The notes: generated by a model from the letters alone, not told the origin. A stretch of DNA of 64,000 nucleotides from Balanoglossus misakiensis (GCA_040954595.2 CM082591.2:1116001-1180000), one strand, 5' to 3'. Positions 1 through 12,598 are shown, counted from the stretch's first letter. Numbers and translations: made by a program.

Positions 1-16
1 TTTTCACTTCATGCAG

Positions 17-1482
17 ACACAAATTGCACGTGGTACTTGATGAGATCTACATGTTGTCGGTGTTTGATGAAAACACGCCGTTCGTCAGTGTTCTCAGCTT
101 AGACAACTTGCCAGATCCAGAAAGAACTCATTTCATTTGGGGATTTTCCAAGGTGCGTGCTGTGTCCAAAATATGCATGCCCGTCCAATGGAGGGTAGTA
201 ACAAAAGTGAGGTTAGATGACTGAAAATTTAAGAACAAGTCAATATCAATGCATGACAACGATTATTTCGTGATCAGAGAACGCATATACCTTGTACAAA
301 GCTTATCAATTATATACATGACATTCATTTGAAGGTCGGATTGTTTTTAACAGTGTTGATAAATCTTGTTACTTTCTGAAGGACTTATGTATGTCTGGGC
401 TTCGTTGTGGTGCCATATATACCACCAGTAAACAAGTGATGTCTGCGCTCCAACGAATTGTCGTTTGGTTCTCATTCCCAACTGCCATGCAATACATCCT
501 GAATGATATGCTACGTGATGAAGGTAAAGAACACCCGATCCAAACAGACTTTGCATGTTTTAAGTTTAACCCTTTCGTGCGGAAAGTACGATTCAATTCG
601 TAACAGCTGTAAAAGGATAGTGATATTTGTCTTCTATGTTGTGATTAAGATGTCATCACAAAGGAAAAGAAGAACTTGTAGATGTACATTCAGTTTTTAT
701 TCTCTTTTCCCCAGAATGGTTAGCAAAGAAGTACTTGCCTACAAACCATCAGAGACTTAGGGAAGCTTACGCCACCGTGTCGGGAGGTTTGAAAACACTT
801 GGAATACCCTTCCTCGAAACGACAGCATGTCTTTTCATTTGGATGGATTTCAGAAAAGTGGGTTTTCTGGGCAGTTTTTTTTTTTTTTACTTTTGGGATC
901 TTCATTTAGACATGACGGCATCTTTTTTTAAAACAAAATGTTCATCAACAACGTTTTACATTCTGGTTTGTTTCGTAAACACTTCTTGCAGAAGGAATAT
1001 CAGGTATATATTTGCAGATAAGATGTTTGATGTGCGTCTTCTTTTACAGGTGGTGTCGACATTTGAAGCAGAAATTGAATTATTTAATGAGTTCATTGAT
1101 GCTGGTATTTACATTACACCTGGTCAGGGATTTTTCTGTGTGGAACCTGGATGGTTTCGGATCATCTTCTCTCTGCCAATCAGGACGCTTCAACTTGGTA
1201 AGTCATTGATTGATCACAGAATTTGAATTTTTGACGTCACTATTGGATGTACTTTGTATTATGGTCTTTGTCATTATCCAGGAAAGTTAAACACTGTCAA
1301 ACCTGTGTTAATGGCCACCTGTATACAGTGGCCACTTTATTGCAGTCCCAGTGCAATACATTAATTGACCTGTCACACCTGTGTTTCCATGGTAACCTTG
1401 TAATTGTTTTTCCTTTTTAGCAATTGACAAGATTGGCACAGTTCTTGAAAGACGAAAACAGAAACTTGCAAGTATCAAATGA
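17..1482 (+). CDS. ACC-synthase-like aminotransferase, 3' part (five exons)
   Basis: Seen: exons 17-152, 382-523, 715-857, 1050-1197 and 1421-1482 join in frame with GT-AG borders and end in TGA. The peptide carries DEIYMLSVF, RTHFIWGFSK, MSGLRCGAIYTT, LPTNHQRLREAY and EPGWFRIIFS. These are landmarks of the animal 1-aminocyclopropane-1-carboxylate synthase-like (ACCS/ACCSL) branch of fold-type I PLP enzymes. The Lys of GFSK at the end of the first visible exon is the expected PLP Schiff-base lysine. The protein ends about 20 residues after the last exon begins. Family knowledge: animal members are cytosolic, and true ACC synthesis is doubtful for them. Odd: the residues after the lysine read DLC where relatives usually have DFG. 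The N-terminal half, with the rest of the catalytic domain, lies upstream of the window. An ATTAAA at 1557-1562 could be the poly(A) signal. Confidence 0.88.
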
Positions 1483-2469
1483 AACAAGAACCATGATGAT
1501 ATGAACCTCTAAAGCATTCATTGTTTTCATAAGACTGTAATCAATTGAACAAGACAATTAAAATCAGTATTTTTTAATGAGCAATTTATCAGGCATTTTA
1601 ATTATTCATCACAGGTGCACAAAATAAGACAATGCACAAATTCAATGAATTCTCTTTTTTTTTACACCTGTGTCAGCTTGAAAGTTAAGTGACATCACAA
1701 TGAGCTTGAAATTGAGTGTGTTCACCCTTTAACCAATATGGTTTGGCCCAAATCCATTGTTTTCTATGGTGATGTTGAACTTCTATAGGGGGAACTGGGA
1801 TGGAAAGGGTTTAAATGAAATCTATACCTATTTCAATGAAAAAAACATAAAACATAACAAAGAAATCTGATGTTAAAAATTAATCTTAACTTAAATATTC
1901 ATTCCAAACCTAGAAATAAATTACAGAGTTACTGGCATATGTGATGTAACAATCACTTTTGAAACTACAAATTCCATTCCACAAATGTTGTGTCATCATG
2001 TTCAGATGATTGTCAGCTGCCAACAACTTTGTCTGAACAGTTGTTCACTGTTCAGTGAGTTGCAGAAATCATCACTTTCAACAGAGTGTAAATCTGGTCT
2101 CTGGAGGAGGCCACAAGAAACAGATCTTGAAACCCAGACTTGTAAAAATAATACATGAGGTAATTGAATAAACACTGCTTTGATATAAACCCTAAGAAAT
2201 ACTTACAGTGTCTCACAAAACACTGAAAATATTCAGCCAATAAAATGCTCTGTGGGAACTGTAATGCTAGAATATGTACAACAGAGAAAGCAGTCCCCCC
2301 ATTGGACAATCACACTTCCAAATAAGGAGAGAAAATTTTCCTTTTATGATCTGAACTTCTGCAAGGATCAGAGACAGTCTCTAGCACAACAAACTAGTGG
2401 AGAAAAATTATTAAAACAACAGCTAAAAGTTCATATATAAAAGTCAACATAAAAGGCTACAGGGACGGA
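1483..2469. other. Convergent intergenic / 3' UTR region
   Basis: This AT-rich stretch lies between the ends of the ACCS-like gene (+) and TMEM41B (-). It holds the presumed 3' UTRs of both and one copy of the short foldback repeat at 1721-1812. Just upstream, the last ACCS-like intron carries a sequence near 1293-1400 that resembles a repeat at 30697-30795. No supported coding sequence was seen; open frames here are short and match no family recognised. Confidence 0.6.
1721..1812. repeat. Foldback repeat copy 1 (AACCCTTTCACC family, degenerate)
   Basis: A roughly 92-bp unit runs from ttcaccctttaacc to gaaagggttt, with internal matches to the other copies (ccaaatccattgttttctatg and gggggaactggga). 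The ends are imperfect inverted repeats. It is the most diverged of the five clear copies. Confidence 0.65.
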
Positions 2470-4212
2470 TTATTCAAACTTTTTCTTGAGTGTTTTCTTG
2501 AAGAACACTGGTAACAATGACAAGATGGCTAAAACAGCGAGTACAATGACTGACTTCATTGACATGGCATCACTTGCGTTCATCAGTTGGTATAATGTTG
2601 TGCCTGCCTGTATTGCAATGAATGACAGTGGAGCTACACCTAAGATACAGAAAATAAAACAAAGAGAGTAATCAGTATGCCGTGAAACCTTATTCAGCTC
2701 AAAATGTTGGCAAATTTTGAGAACTCTGAATGTGTGTAATCAAAAGTTCAACTCTACTTACCAAAAAACGTTCCAACAAAAAATGGAGTGAGTGGAACAT
2801 CTATGACCGGAGATGTTATGTTGATAAACCAATTTGGTAAAAATGGTGTGATTCTTAAAAACAATATGTAATTTAGTAAATGATCTCTGTGTCTGTTTAC
2901 CTGCAAGTAAAAGGAAACTGACATTATTTCTTGTGAAATCTAAACTATAAAAGACCAGAGCTATGATAGTTTATCCGATGGTACTTAGAAATGAAGCAAC
3001 AAACAAACAAACTTACTCTTGCTGCCCAATCAGCAACCCTTTCAGGGATGTATTTTTGCACCAGTTTTCTCCCGACCAAATACGACAGCAAATAGCAGTT
3101 AGTTGCACCAATCCCTGAACACTGCAATAGAATAAAAAACCCTTTGATTAATATCAGTAGATTTCTGGATAAAGGGTACTTAAAGTGGAACGTTACCCAC
3201 AATTTTTGGGTTTCAGAGAATGATAGGGATGTCAAGAATGGCAACGTTCTGATGGGTTTATTCACTTTCATTTCCCACAAAGCCGGTCATGTAAATATTC
3301 ACCAAATACTCACCAAACATACCATGAACAATGCCAATGGAAACGGATAAAGGAATCCTGACAATATACTGAGGAATATTGAACCCGGAATTGCGAATGT
3401 TTGCAAGCTGACAGTTCAGTTAAGGAGCTAACAGTCATGTGATCACAAAGAAACAACAGCAGCTGCAATGGTGGTGAAGGTACAAAGGTAATCACAGGGA
3501 GACATAGTAGTCTAATGAATCAATGTTATACAAGATAAAGGATACAATATATAAGTTATAAAGTAACCACTGATCACAGTGTAGTAGTGTGCATCTTTGT
3601 AAAGGGACAATACTTTTCCCAAGTTCTTGGCATCATCCATACTTTTTGGCAGTCTAATCATTTCTGCTTCCTCTCTGTAAAAAAAAAGTGTAAACCAGAA
3701 ATGGGGTAAAATACAATCCAACAACAGTCGTAACTTTGTATATTAAAATTATATGGAGGAAATATATGGTATGTACTCACGGCTGTAACTTTGGGAAAGT
3801 GAAGTATACACCACTCATTGCAATCAATGAAGTCAGGAAAATAAGTGCCAGTATAACAAATGATCGCGTTGAGCCCTCATCTTTATACTCGTACTTGGGA
3901 GATGCGTTGCTATCTGAAATAGACACATAGTACGATCACAACATTGAAACAATGTTAACACGCTCACTTCTGATTGTGAAATGCCCAACGCATCATGTCC
4001 AACATACTCACATAACCCGTACAAGTTCACTGGTATACATGTACAATCTAATCAATGAATTCGTGGTGTGAGCGAACCCAAATTAACCGATCATACGATC
4101 ACGATGTTTAGTTTACCATTACCACCAATAACCAAATTTACGTACCACGCCCACCGATAGGCTTATCATTGTGTTCTATTCGCTCCCGTAGGTCAGTATC
4201 GGTATCCGCCAT
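2470..4212 (-). CDS. TMEM41B: TMEM41B, ER lipid scramblase with VTT domain (complete)
   Basis: Seven exons read complement(2470-2639, 2762-2900, 3017-3121, 3314-3407, 3546-3674, 3781-3913, 4146-4212). All phases agree and give 278 residues. The match to vertebrate TMEM41B is close: QTFAIPGSIFLSILSGF, FPLALFM, SYLVGRKLVQKY, LRITPFLPNWFINITSP and QAGTTLYQL, ending in a basic KKTLKKKFE tail. Known for the family: a multi-span ER membrane scramblase of the VTT/DedA group, needed for autophagosome formation and lipid mobilisation. The first membrane segment is SFVILALIFLTSLIAMSG, followed by the VTT region. Start choice: the ATG at 4212 has a G at +4 and opens MADTDTD. An in-frame ATG at 4338 would add 42 residues unlike the family, so it was not used. 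The terminal KKKFE resembles an ER-retention type dilysine tail (inference). Confidence 0.95.
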
Positions 4213-4543
4213 TTGTCGTCGCCAGGAAGATAATGACGGTCGCTTAAGACGATTAATATTCGGGATTGTAATGAAATTGTGATAGTTCTCTTCCGACGTG
4301 TATCTAAATTCAGCGAACGCAACCGTATCAATCACCATCGCACGAGCCGGCGTATCTGTTATTTGTAGCTGCTTGTTCGTTTAACTAACCCAATCGCTGC
4401 TGAAAAATTATGAATACAAAAATAATACCTTTGAAATATGTGATGTTTAAAAGTATTTTGTTTTAATGTATGCATATATGAAATGACTGCGTACACAAAT
4501 ATGTACAGAAAGTTGGGAATATTATATATTATGTGCGGAACGA
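4213..4543. other. TMEM41B 5' UTR / promoter region
   Basis: This non-coding stretch lies directly upstream of TMEM41B on the minus strand. It should hold the 5' UTR and promoter. An in-frame upstream ATG at 4338 is present. No TATA box was recognised. Confidence 0.4.
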
Positions 4544-4755
4544 TTACACAGTCTGTGTATAACGTGTCTGGTTCGCTGATTCCATATTCTGCCGCTGGCT
4601 GCGCTGTTTTGTGGGAACAGCTTGACCCTTGACCCCGGCTGGACCCTCCATGCTTGACCCCCGTGATATCGGAGAAATGTCCATAGATCTGAGGTCAACA
4701 TGGTCTAAATTGTCTAGTGTGAATTGGCAAGAAGTGTTGTTGTTTGAGTTGTGAC
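4544..4755 (-). CDS. Possible alternative last exon of TNFR-like gene A
   Basis: On the minus strand a good acceptor (poly-T then AACAG) at 4756-4757 is followed by an open frame to a TAA at 4544-4546. Entered in phase 1, as gene A's first coding exon requires, it reads GHNSNNNTSC... to ...RYTQTV, about 70 hydrophilic residues. It would give gene A a different cytoplasmic tail from the exon at 5166-5290. Against this, it lies beyond a likely poly(A) signal (TTTATT on plus, 4878-4883), matches no paralogous tail and is of low complexity. It may be chance open sequence. Confidence 0.25.
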
Positions 4756-5165
4756 CTGTTAAAAAAAGAGTCCGTGCAAATGTGCATGACGAGCGAACAC
4801 AATAGAGTCCGAAACCCTTTCGTTTACAATAAAACCACCACAGATTGGTTGGATAACACAATGTTGTTGCATTGCATTTTATTGGAACAATTAAAAAAAC
4901 GTCGGCAAACCTTTGCCTATAATTACATAAATGGCTGAAATTGTCAAAATTGGTTTATGACATTTTAATATATGTTAATTGATGTCGCATACTACGCGGC
5001 ATAGTCACAGACCTACGCCTAACTTTGAACAAAATGTGGAATAATTTCGTCAGTATAAATAAATAGAAAACGTTAAAGTTCATATACTATTATACAATGG
5101 AGCATTTCCGCGATTTTGTATATCACCGTTCTGTCGCAACTAGTTTTCTTTGCGTTCAAAGACGA
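4756..5165. other. TNFR-like gene A 3' region
   Basis: AT-rich sequence downstream of the gene A stop codon, probably its 3' UTR. The minus-strand AATAAA (TTTATT at 4878-4883) lies about 285 bases past the stop. No other gene was seen. Confidence 0.5.
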
Positions 5166-6734
5166 TCAATTCGGCTTAATGTGTTCCTCATCTTCCTCGT
5201 GGGCGAGATTTGTGTAGCCTTTCTTTTGTTTCACGGTGTCTTCCAGCGCGCTGAACACAAGATTTGGAGTGATTGTTGGCAAATTACGCCCTGAAAGGAA
5301 ACGAAAGTGAAAATGTTTGGAATGTGAAGGATGACATCATTTCAAAATTTGTCGATGAACAATTGACGAGTCGTTTTCACAGGCATGAGAGCACTTTAGA
5401 CTAATTTGAGAATACTTGAGAACATATACGATGCTCAAATGGTATGATACAAACCAGCCTAAGTACATTTGAAGATAAATGGGTTTGTTTTTAAAAGCTG
5501 CGGTATATTTAGTGGTGAGCACTAGATGACTCCGTTATCTGAAACTGAGATGTTTTTCATTATAAACCATTGCAACCACTATATGCAGAACCAATTGGTC
5601 ACTGTTATTTCACTCTTGACTAATTTATCGCTGTGACTTAAAACTTGATATTTAAATATTTTAGTCGCACTTCCAATTGTATACATTTAAAAAGACCACC
5701 TCGTGCTTAAATAATCGCCCACGTTTTGTTGAACAATATATTTCTACTAGAACGCACACAGAAAAATATGTTAGACTCGCCCACAGAGTATTAGTCATGC
5801 AATAGCTATGTTACTTTGAACAGCACTATTTTTAGGTGTACTTGTTCGGTGACTTTATACTTTATAATAAAGCGTTTTCGACATGCGAAGCAAAATACCG
5901 CCTCAATCTCATCGACCTAGTTTAAATCGATTTGTACAACTGCTTTTAAATTAGGGAATTACCAATTCCGTACTGTTGTTTGCTTCTTTATCTATAGAGA
6001 CCATTGTTTACGTGGGGAATTTCCCTACTATTAAAGTTTCGGAAACCTATTCATAATTTGGCTAGATCTAGACCTTGAACAAGAAAAGCAAGTGTTTCTT
6101 TACCTTTAGACCCTTTGGATGTCTTTGCTTCTTTCGATTTCAAGTTTGTGTTCCTTCTTGATTTTCGTACTGACGCTACGGTTGCTATGATCACCAAGAC
6201 GACGACTGCACAAACCACGGCGACAAAGAGCGTTACCGAGGCAACGAAAAGCGCGTCAACATCAGCTGAGGAAATGGTGTCGGGATTTTCATCACAGTCA
6301 GGTGAACTTTCCGTGACTTCCTCTCTCGGTAGAGTTGATACTTCTTCTTTCTTGTCGCCTTCTTGTCGCCCCTCCACGATGTACCACGGTTGGCAGGATT
6401 TGGTCCCCTCATCAAACACATACCCCTCCTGGACGCACCCTCCACACACCGTGTCAGTAAAGGTCTTGCATCTTGTAACGACCTCTGCCCCCACGGGACA
6501 GATTTGACACTGACGACAGACAAACCCTGGATCTATAGACTGGTCAACTCCATTGTCGTTCGTGTAGATTCCAGCTGGAATTCTATAGACGAACTGTCCA
6601 GGCAGACAGTCGAGTTCTGGTCGTTGAATCGAATCAGACGTGACATGTGGTTGTTTGATGACTGCGCAGGAAGTGTAAATGTTGTTTGAACAAAGCATAA
6701 TTACAATAAATGGTATTTTTTCCGAGAAAATCAT
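5166..6734 (-). CDS. TNF-receptor-like membrane protein, gene A
   Basis: Two exons, complement(5166-5290, 6104-6734), joined in phase 1, give about 251 residues. Seen: hydrophobic signal peptide (MIFSEK..., residues 1-25); a cysteine module with Cys at 43, 73, 76, 79, 89, 97, 100 and 114 (spacing CRQCQIC, DTVCGGC, GTKSCQP); an acidic Glu/Asp stalk; one membrane helix around 161-187; a basic stop-transfer RKSRR; and a short tail. Exon 2 begins GRNLPTITP and has GYTNL and an acidic EEDEE. The CxxCxxC and DTVCG pattern is that of TNFR cysteine-rich domains (inference by pattern). No death domain is visible, so any signalling would use tail motifs. The intron (5291-6103) shows no exon. The same design recurs in genes B and C, and the ectodomain is nearly identical at DNA level to gene C. 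Confidence 0.82.
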
Positions 6735-7454
6735 ACTTCCGTCGAGAGCAGACGTTGGTGTGATCCTGAATTGTCGGGACAAAAGTCGGGACTAGTCTGG
6801 TTGCGTTGTGTACTTAATTGTTAATCTTTTTATACTTGGGGCTTCCCCGTCAGAATGATTCTGACTCATGTAGGCCCCGGAATGAGCCAGTCTATTGTCA
6901 GAATTTTGTGCATGGTCATCGCGACTTCAGTGAGACATTGAATCACTGGCATTATTGGCTAAGATCTAAATGAAGCGATTTGCAGATGTACAGAAAATAA
7001 ATAACGATTAACACAATGCTGAATGATGCCAACGTGTCATGATTGAGACAATTTATGATGCGTTGAATGGAGACAACATTTGAACACTGATAAGGGTAGA
7101 GTATGTATGTAGAGGTGTGATCTAGATTTTAATGCAAACTTCCATTTATTTATTGTGCTATTTTATTTATTAACTACAAAGTATATATACAAAGTATATG
7201 ACATTTGATGATTAGTAGAAGTGTAAACAACTTGAATTTTATTCACGCCACATCAAGTTCAATAAGCATATACCGACGCCAGTGGGCTAGATAGCATAGT
7301 ATCAAAGGAATATAGCTCTACCTATTCTTTACCCGTAAAGGAGTATCATGCCTCTTACATGTACAGATGCTAACCCCCAAATTCAGCAAAACTACACTCT
7401 TCGCAAAACATGATGTTTAGAATACATCTTTGCATTCATTTGCATCGTAGGGAC
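6735..7454. other. Spacer between TNFR-like genes A and B
   Basis: Holds the presumed promoter and 5' UTR of gene A and the 3' UTR of gene B. Minus-strand AATAAA signals (TTTATT at 7145-7150 and nearby) lie about 300 bases past gene B's stop. No coding sequence was supported. Confidence 0.5.
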
Positions 7455-9064
7455 TCAGATGAAATGTTTTCTTTCTCCCTGCCCTTTTCCTGTCACCAAC
7501 GTTGCACTGTCCCCCTCTTTCGCCAAGATCAACGACAACTTCGTCTCGTCGTCTTGGTAACCGTCATTCACATGACCTGTTTTATCAGTACCCGCTTTCT
7601 TCGTGCTTTTGTCAGCGCCCCCAAAGGCGGGAATCGTCGATGGGAGATTTTTTCCTACAAGACGAAAAAACAAACACCGTTGTTATATCACTTGTCTGTA
7701 CTACGGTACATGTAGAGAACACTATTGGAACTACTTTGTGATAACAAGATTTAGTAAAAAGGGTAATCTTAATGACTACACTTTAAAAGTCAGTGGCACT
7801 TCTTGGACTCATATGATAAGGTTTCCCTTTATCAGCACTTTTCGACACCTGTCTTTTGTCAGTTGAGTGAACGAGTTTAAACAAGTGCGTTCTTGTTGGC
7901 AAGTCAGCACTTGTTACTGTTCGACGTCTAGCTCTTTTGCAAGTTTGCTTGATTGCAAAATATTCAGAAATCGAGCCAAACAAGCTATGTCACGTGGACA
8001 CGGTTTAAACACTAACGCCAGCATTGATTGGTTTATTTGAACAATGCACAATCAAAACTAAATATGGTCATGACTAAATCTATTGTTTAAAGACAATCTG
8101 TCTGTCTGCCTGCATGTCTGTCTCTTGTATATAATAGTGCCGCACTGACACTCTCTACAAATACCAGTTGAATCACACGTTCTCGACGCAGCTTAAAAAA
8201 CAAAATATATTCTGAAAGAATGAGAATGATGACAGCTGGAACGAAACGCGGTGACATCACTCCCACGCGGCAATGAATGTACAAATAATGTCTGCCTTCT
8301 CCATTGAGTAATGCTGTAGAGTCACAATTACATTGTGATTCATACTTTCCCACATGTTTGCGAATCTGTCTGATTCAGCCTCACTACTGAATGTAATATC
8401 GCTGTAAACCTTTTTCAGTGTAGTGGTGCATGTACAGTATGAGTTGAGTGTAAAAGCAGTTTCGATTTGAGTATTAAACAGAAAGTAAACGCTTACCTTG
8501 TGTGTTTGTGCTCTTTTTCTTCCGATATTTCAATTTTGCTACAAGTGCAGCAATGACCAGTATCACCGACACGGTCAACACAACTGCAAACAGCGTTGCA
8601 GACGCGATAAACAGCACATCAATACTAGTTGCCGATACTTGCATGAAGGCGTTTTTGCACTCGTCGTCTGTCTCTTCAGATGGCTTGGTTGCTGGACTGG
8701 TTGGTGTACCCTCGATTGCAGACATTGGTTGGCATGACTTCGTTCCCAGGTCAAAGATGTAACCCTCCACGCACTCCCCGCAGACCGTATCGGTCAACGG
8801 CGTGCACGATGACAAAACCTTGGCGCCGTCCACGCAAACTGTGCAAGGTCGGCAAATGCGATCCAGATCTATGCCTTGATCTCCACCATTCTCTGCAGTA
8901 ATACTTCCCTCTTCAATATCAAACAGGTATCTTCCTTCAGGGCAAAGAACCAGGTCACTCAAAGCGCGTTGTGTAGTCGTTGGAACGGCGGCTGACGATA
9001 CCAAAAAAGTGACAAACACGTTCAGAAATACCGCTTCGTCGAGGAGCCTGGTCAAAATCATCAT
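7455..9064 (-). CDS. TNF-receptor-like membrane protein, gene B
   Basis: Two exons, complement(7455-7654, 8497-9064), phase 1 junction, about 255 residues. Same plan as A and C: signal peptide (MMILTRLLDEAVFLNVF...), one cysteine module (CRPCTVC, DTVCGECVEGYIFD, GTKSCQP), a short Ser/Thr/Pro and acidic stalk, a membrane helix (LFIASATLFAVVLTVSVI region), basic KLKYRKKK, and a tail opening GKNLPSTIP. The tail is longer than in A and rich in Asp, Lys and Thr, with no death domain. It is clearly more diverged from A and C than they are from each other. The intron (7655-8496) shows no exon. The ligand is unknown; assignment to the TNFR superfamily rests on cysteine spacing and topology. Confidence 0.8.
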
Positions 9065-10808
9065 GGAACCGTAGAAATTAGAGATTTTTGGTCAATTGAG
9101 AAGCCTCGCCCTGTGCAAGTAGCATATGTCTGTCCACACTAAGAGAACAAAATGTCTATAAATGTTAACAAGCTTGTTTCGTAGAATCGACAGGGAATTT
9201 CCCCTTTTATCATCGACATATATAACGTAGCAAAGAGAAGTGGGTATGAAAAAACATCACATTTTCCATTCTTTTGGCATCAATGGATGTCTTTCAATTG
9301 AGAATTTATTACCTTGTTCTGCTGACTAAACCATGACGAATCATCAATTGTTATTAAAGCTCCACCCTCACCCTACTAATACACATAGTAGCTATAGTCA
9401 CCGTTGAAAAAATAGAAGGTCCCGGACTTTACATCAGTCCAGGATTGTTACCAAGAGAATGAGATGTACCCTGGATAATTCTCTGCAGAATCTCGACATC
9501 ATTTATATTCCGTGCAGTTATGGAGATGTTGCATGGATGCCGTGAATGTGAATCTATACCACATTCACTGACACCGCACCCTCTACCCCTGTACGGGTGC
9601 TTTCATTTATTTTCACCAAATTTTAACCAATTCACAAATTTTAACTTCCAGTCATTGTCTGTGCCAATGCCATTGTCTTCTAAAGATTCGCTATAGATGA
9701 TTTTCTGTTGTGAAACCCATTTTTTTTTTATTTTGGTGTGTTGCAATTAAGATACGATGGAGTCACAAAAGGACAATGGAAAACCCCCAACTTAACAAAA
9801 CCAACAGAATGATCTGTCACAGTATGCGCATGCGCGAGTCACTTCACATGCTATTTTTAGCTGGGTATTTCCCAAGTTCCTCCATTGTCCGAGCACTTAT
9901 TGACTTAACCACGACCACAACACTCGTGGACGGTAACCTTAGACAATGACAATTCTCAGTAGCTTACTAGTATTTCAGTGGAATGAACCCAATATGTTTG
10001 GATCTGTTCAGATGGTGTTAGACGAATGTGAATTTATACGAACACTTTTTGACACTAAATTGACTGGTTTCTTCAACAAGGTTCTGAAGTTGCCTCGACA
10101 TAGAAGTTCTCCCAAGGACTTGAGTTTGACAAAGCAATAACGAAACTTCACAATAATATTATTCAGTGTATGGCACTACCACTGAGATAGTCTTGTATCT
10201 ATACGGCTAGATACTAGACTACCACTAAGACTCCATATTATAAGTTCCTTACTCTATTTGCTTTGCGGCCGCACCTGTACGTCACGTGGTCAAAGGTCGC
10301 CGTGGTCATTTAGCCCGAATTAGGGCTAAACTGAAAAGACGTCATCAAACTGTTGTCATGGACTTACGACGTCATCAGTCACATGCGATATCTTTTGTAA
10401 AGGAAATTAGTTGGGAATAGTTGTCTCCTACCCAAAGGAGGATTTCAGAAGCTGTAGTGCATACTGTTTTTTTAGAATGACATAACACATCACAGTTACT
10501 ACCGATGTTTACGATACACGACGTTCCAAGGTTAAGGAGTAGTCCAGCTATCTGGGACCAGCTGCGTTAACTGGGATGAGTGATTTTACATTTCTCATCG
10601 GTTAGGTCGAACAATAACTACCGTACTGCAGTTAGAAATCACGTCAGTGCTGGCCACTTCGTCGAGAGAGGGTCACTGGCAAGCATCGAGCAGCCATTGG
10701 GACTGAATTTGAACATTTATATACGGTACTGACCACCACATATTCTCGCCTGGGCACCTTACAATGCTCTGCAGCACTGGTGCGCACAATCCTGAAATCA
10801 GCTAAATA
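9065..10808. promoter_or_regulatory. Divergent intergenic region between TNFR-like B (-) and D (+)
   Basis: About 1.7 kb separates two divergently transcribed paralogs. On the gene D side are two gacgtcatc half-CRE sites (10338-10346 and 10368-10376) and a GGTCAAAGGTCG nuclear-receptor-like direct repeat from 10288. Short open frames at 9710-9949 and 9946-10140 have no recognisable product and were not called. The regulatory reading is inference from motif shape only. Confidence 0.4.
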
Positions 10809-12598
10809 ATGACTGAAAAACCAACGACATTCCACCTGTCCATGATCTGTCGGAATGTACTGATCATTGTATTTGTAGTAGCCGTCGCGGTTGTCGTCAA
10901 CTCCGAAACACCAGACTACTGTCACGGAAAGGAATTTTACGAGAAATACAACGGGTGTGTCTGCGGAGAAGAATTTGCCAGGAAGGTGAAATCTAAAGAC
11001 GCCAGGCAAAGAGAAGACGATCATGACCACTATCATCAAATCATCATCGGAACAAAGACAAGGTAAAGTGGATGGAAAGTTGTATCGTTTACTTGCCATA
11101 TAATCTAATTATGATATACTTTTCACAAGATCATAAAGCCATTCGGTATTAAGCTGAAATTGTTCAGGGTCACGGCCGTATCTGTATAGTGCGCATGCCA
11201 TATTCAAGTTTATCTAGGACAGTCTATAGTTCAATCTTGCTCGTTCATCCGTGGATGAAATTCCCTAACACTTCTTTCAGCTTGATCCATTTAAGTTCAA
11301 CTGAACTATATAGAAACGCACTGAGACCAGAATTCGTGACCATGTCACTTCATGGGATATATCTGACAGCTTTACAAAGGCCATTGTGTGTTGCCGGTAG
11401 TTTCCGCATACTTATCTAAAGCAACCCAAAGCCGCTGTATTTTACCTGATCTGACATCACTTCAAAACTATGCAGTACACAGTACACCCGCCCACGCTTG
11501 CACCATTACCTACGACAAATATTATCTACCGCGAGATATCACAGACATGTTTCGGGCAAACACGAAACTGTTGCCAGAACGCAAATACTCCTACTTATTT
11601 TATGTTACTGGGGAACAGTCAGACAATATGTGACCTGTTCTATGATACTAATATACTGAAGTTTCAGTGGTTTTTCAAATTCCAAATTACAGGTACTATG
11701 TGTGTATGCCCTGCACAATGTGCGAAGATGGTGTGAGGCAGATTGCGCCTTGCTGGGAGAACCAGAACACCATGTGTGACTCAAGGAACTGTGAAGATCC
11801 AAACATGTATTTCGATGTTGGTACAAAGTCTTGCCAACCTAAAGGTAAGAAGAGTGGCTCTCGTGGAATTCGAGACTTAGCGATTTAGCGTGATTTTCTT
11901 TCAAACTGATTTGTTACGATGTGCTATTCTATATCATGTTCTGTAAAACTTTTCTTGTATACTCCAAGTTAAAATGATGAAATGTCGCACATGTGCAGTT
12001 CAAACGACAGCCTCCCTTTAAAATCAGATCTCTAACTTTGTTCATGTATTTTTTCCATAGAGGAATCCAAGCAGATCAAAGACTCTGAGTCGACAACAGA
12101 TCCGACAATCACACATGATACGCTGGGAGATAATACAGACAACGCCCAAGTTTTGCCAGGTAGGAACTTAGTTAATTTACACCTTTAATTTACATATGAC
12201 CATTTATGGATAAAGGGTGTGTCCAAGTCTTTGAATGACAGTAATAAATGTGCTGAAATTTGCATAGTTCACGTCATTGTGTCGCTTCGCATCGAAATTA
12301 CCACAAAATGACACTTTAAGTTCACTGACATGGTTTGTTTGTTATTACAGAAGTTGGCCAAGACGTTGGATCTAAAACTGAATCATCGCCTATGTTCAAG
12401 GTCTTGATTGTCGTAGTCTGTGTATGTTCAGTAATCATCGCTGTCGTTGTAGTGCTGTTGCTCGTCATAGGAATCGGAGGAGTGTGCAAGCGCGTTTTAA
12501 GAAACCCCAGCTCCACCTCTACTTCTACAGACGAAATCAAAATGAACTCCTTTAAAGGATCTGAAGACGATCGAAGTATACAAAGCTCTAACGTTTGA
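10809..12598 (+). CDS. TNF-receptor-like membrane protein, gene D (divergent, four exons)
   Basis: Exons 10809-11062, 11693-11844, 12061-12159 and 12351-12598 keep phase throughout (2, 1, 1) and give about 250 residues. Seen: an N-terminal hydrophobic segment (IVFVVAVAVVV), Cys-rich sequence split by the first intron (DYCHGKEFYEKYNGCVC, then YYVCMPCTMCEDG, MCDSRNC, YFDVGTKSCQPK), a Ser/Thr/Asp stalk exon, a membrane helix (VLIVVVCVCSVIIAVVVV) and a short Ser/Thr tail. The FD-V-GTKSCQP end of the module ties it to genes A-C. It has more introns and a longer His/Asp-rich insert (DDHDHYHQ) before the core. Its tail lacks the NLP[ST] opening of the others. No death domain. Exon 1's 3' border is the least certain point. 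Confidence 0.72.

Noticed and set aside
4213-4338. N-terminal extension of TMEM41B from the ATG at 4338
   Set aside because: The added 42 residues do not resemble the family, and the ATG at 4212 has a better context.
10644-11099. 151-codon minus-strand frame opposite gene D exon 1
   Set aside because: No family similarity; it is antisense to a spliced gene that fits the cluster pattern.
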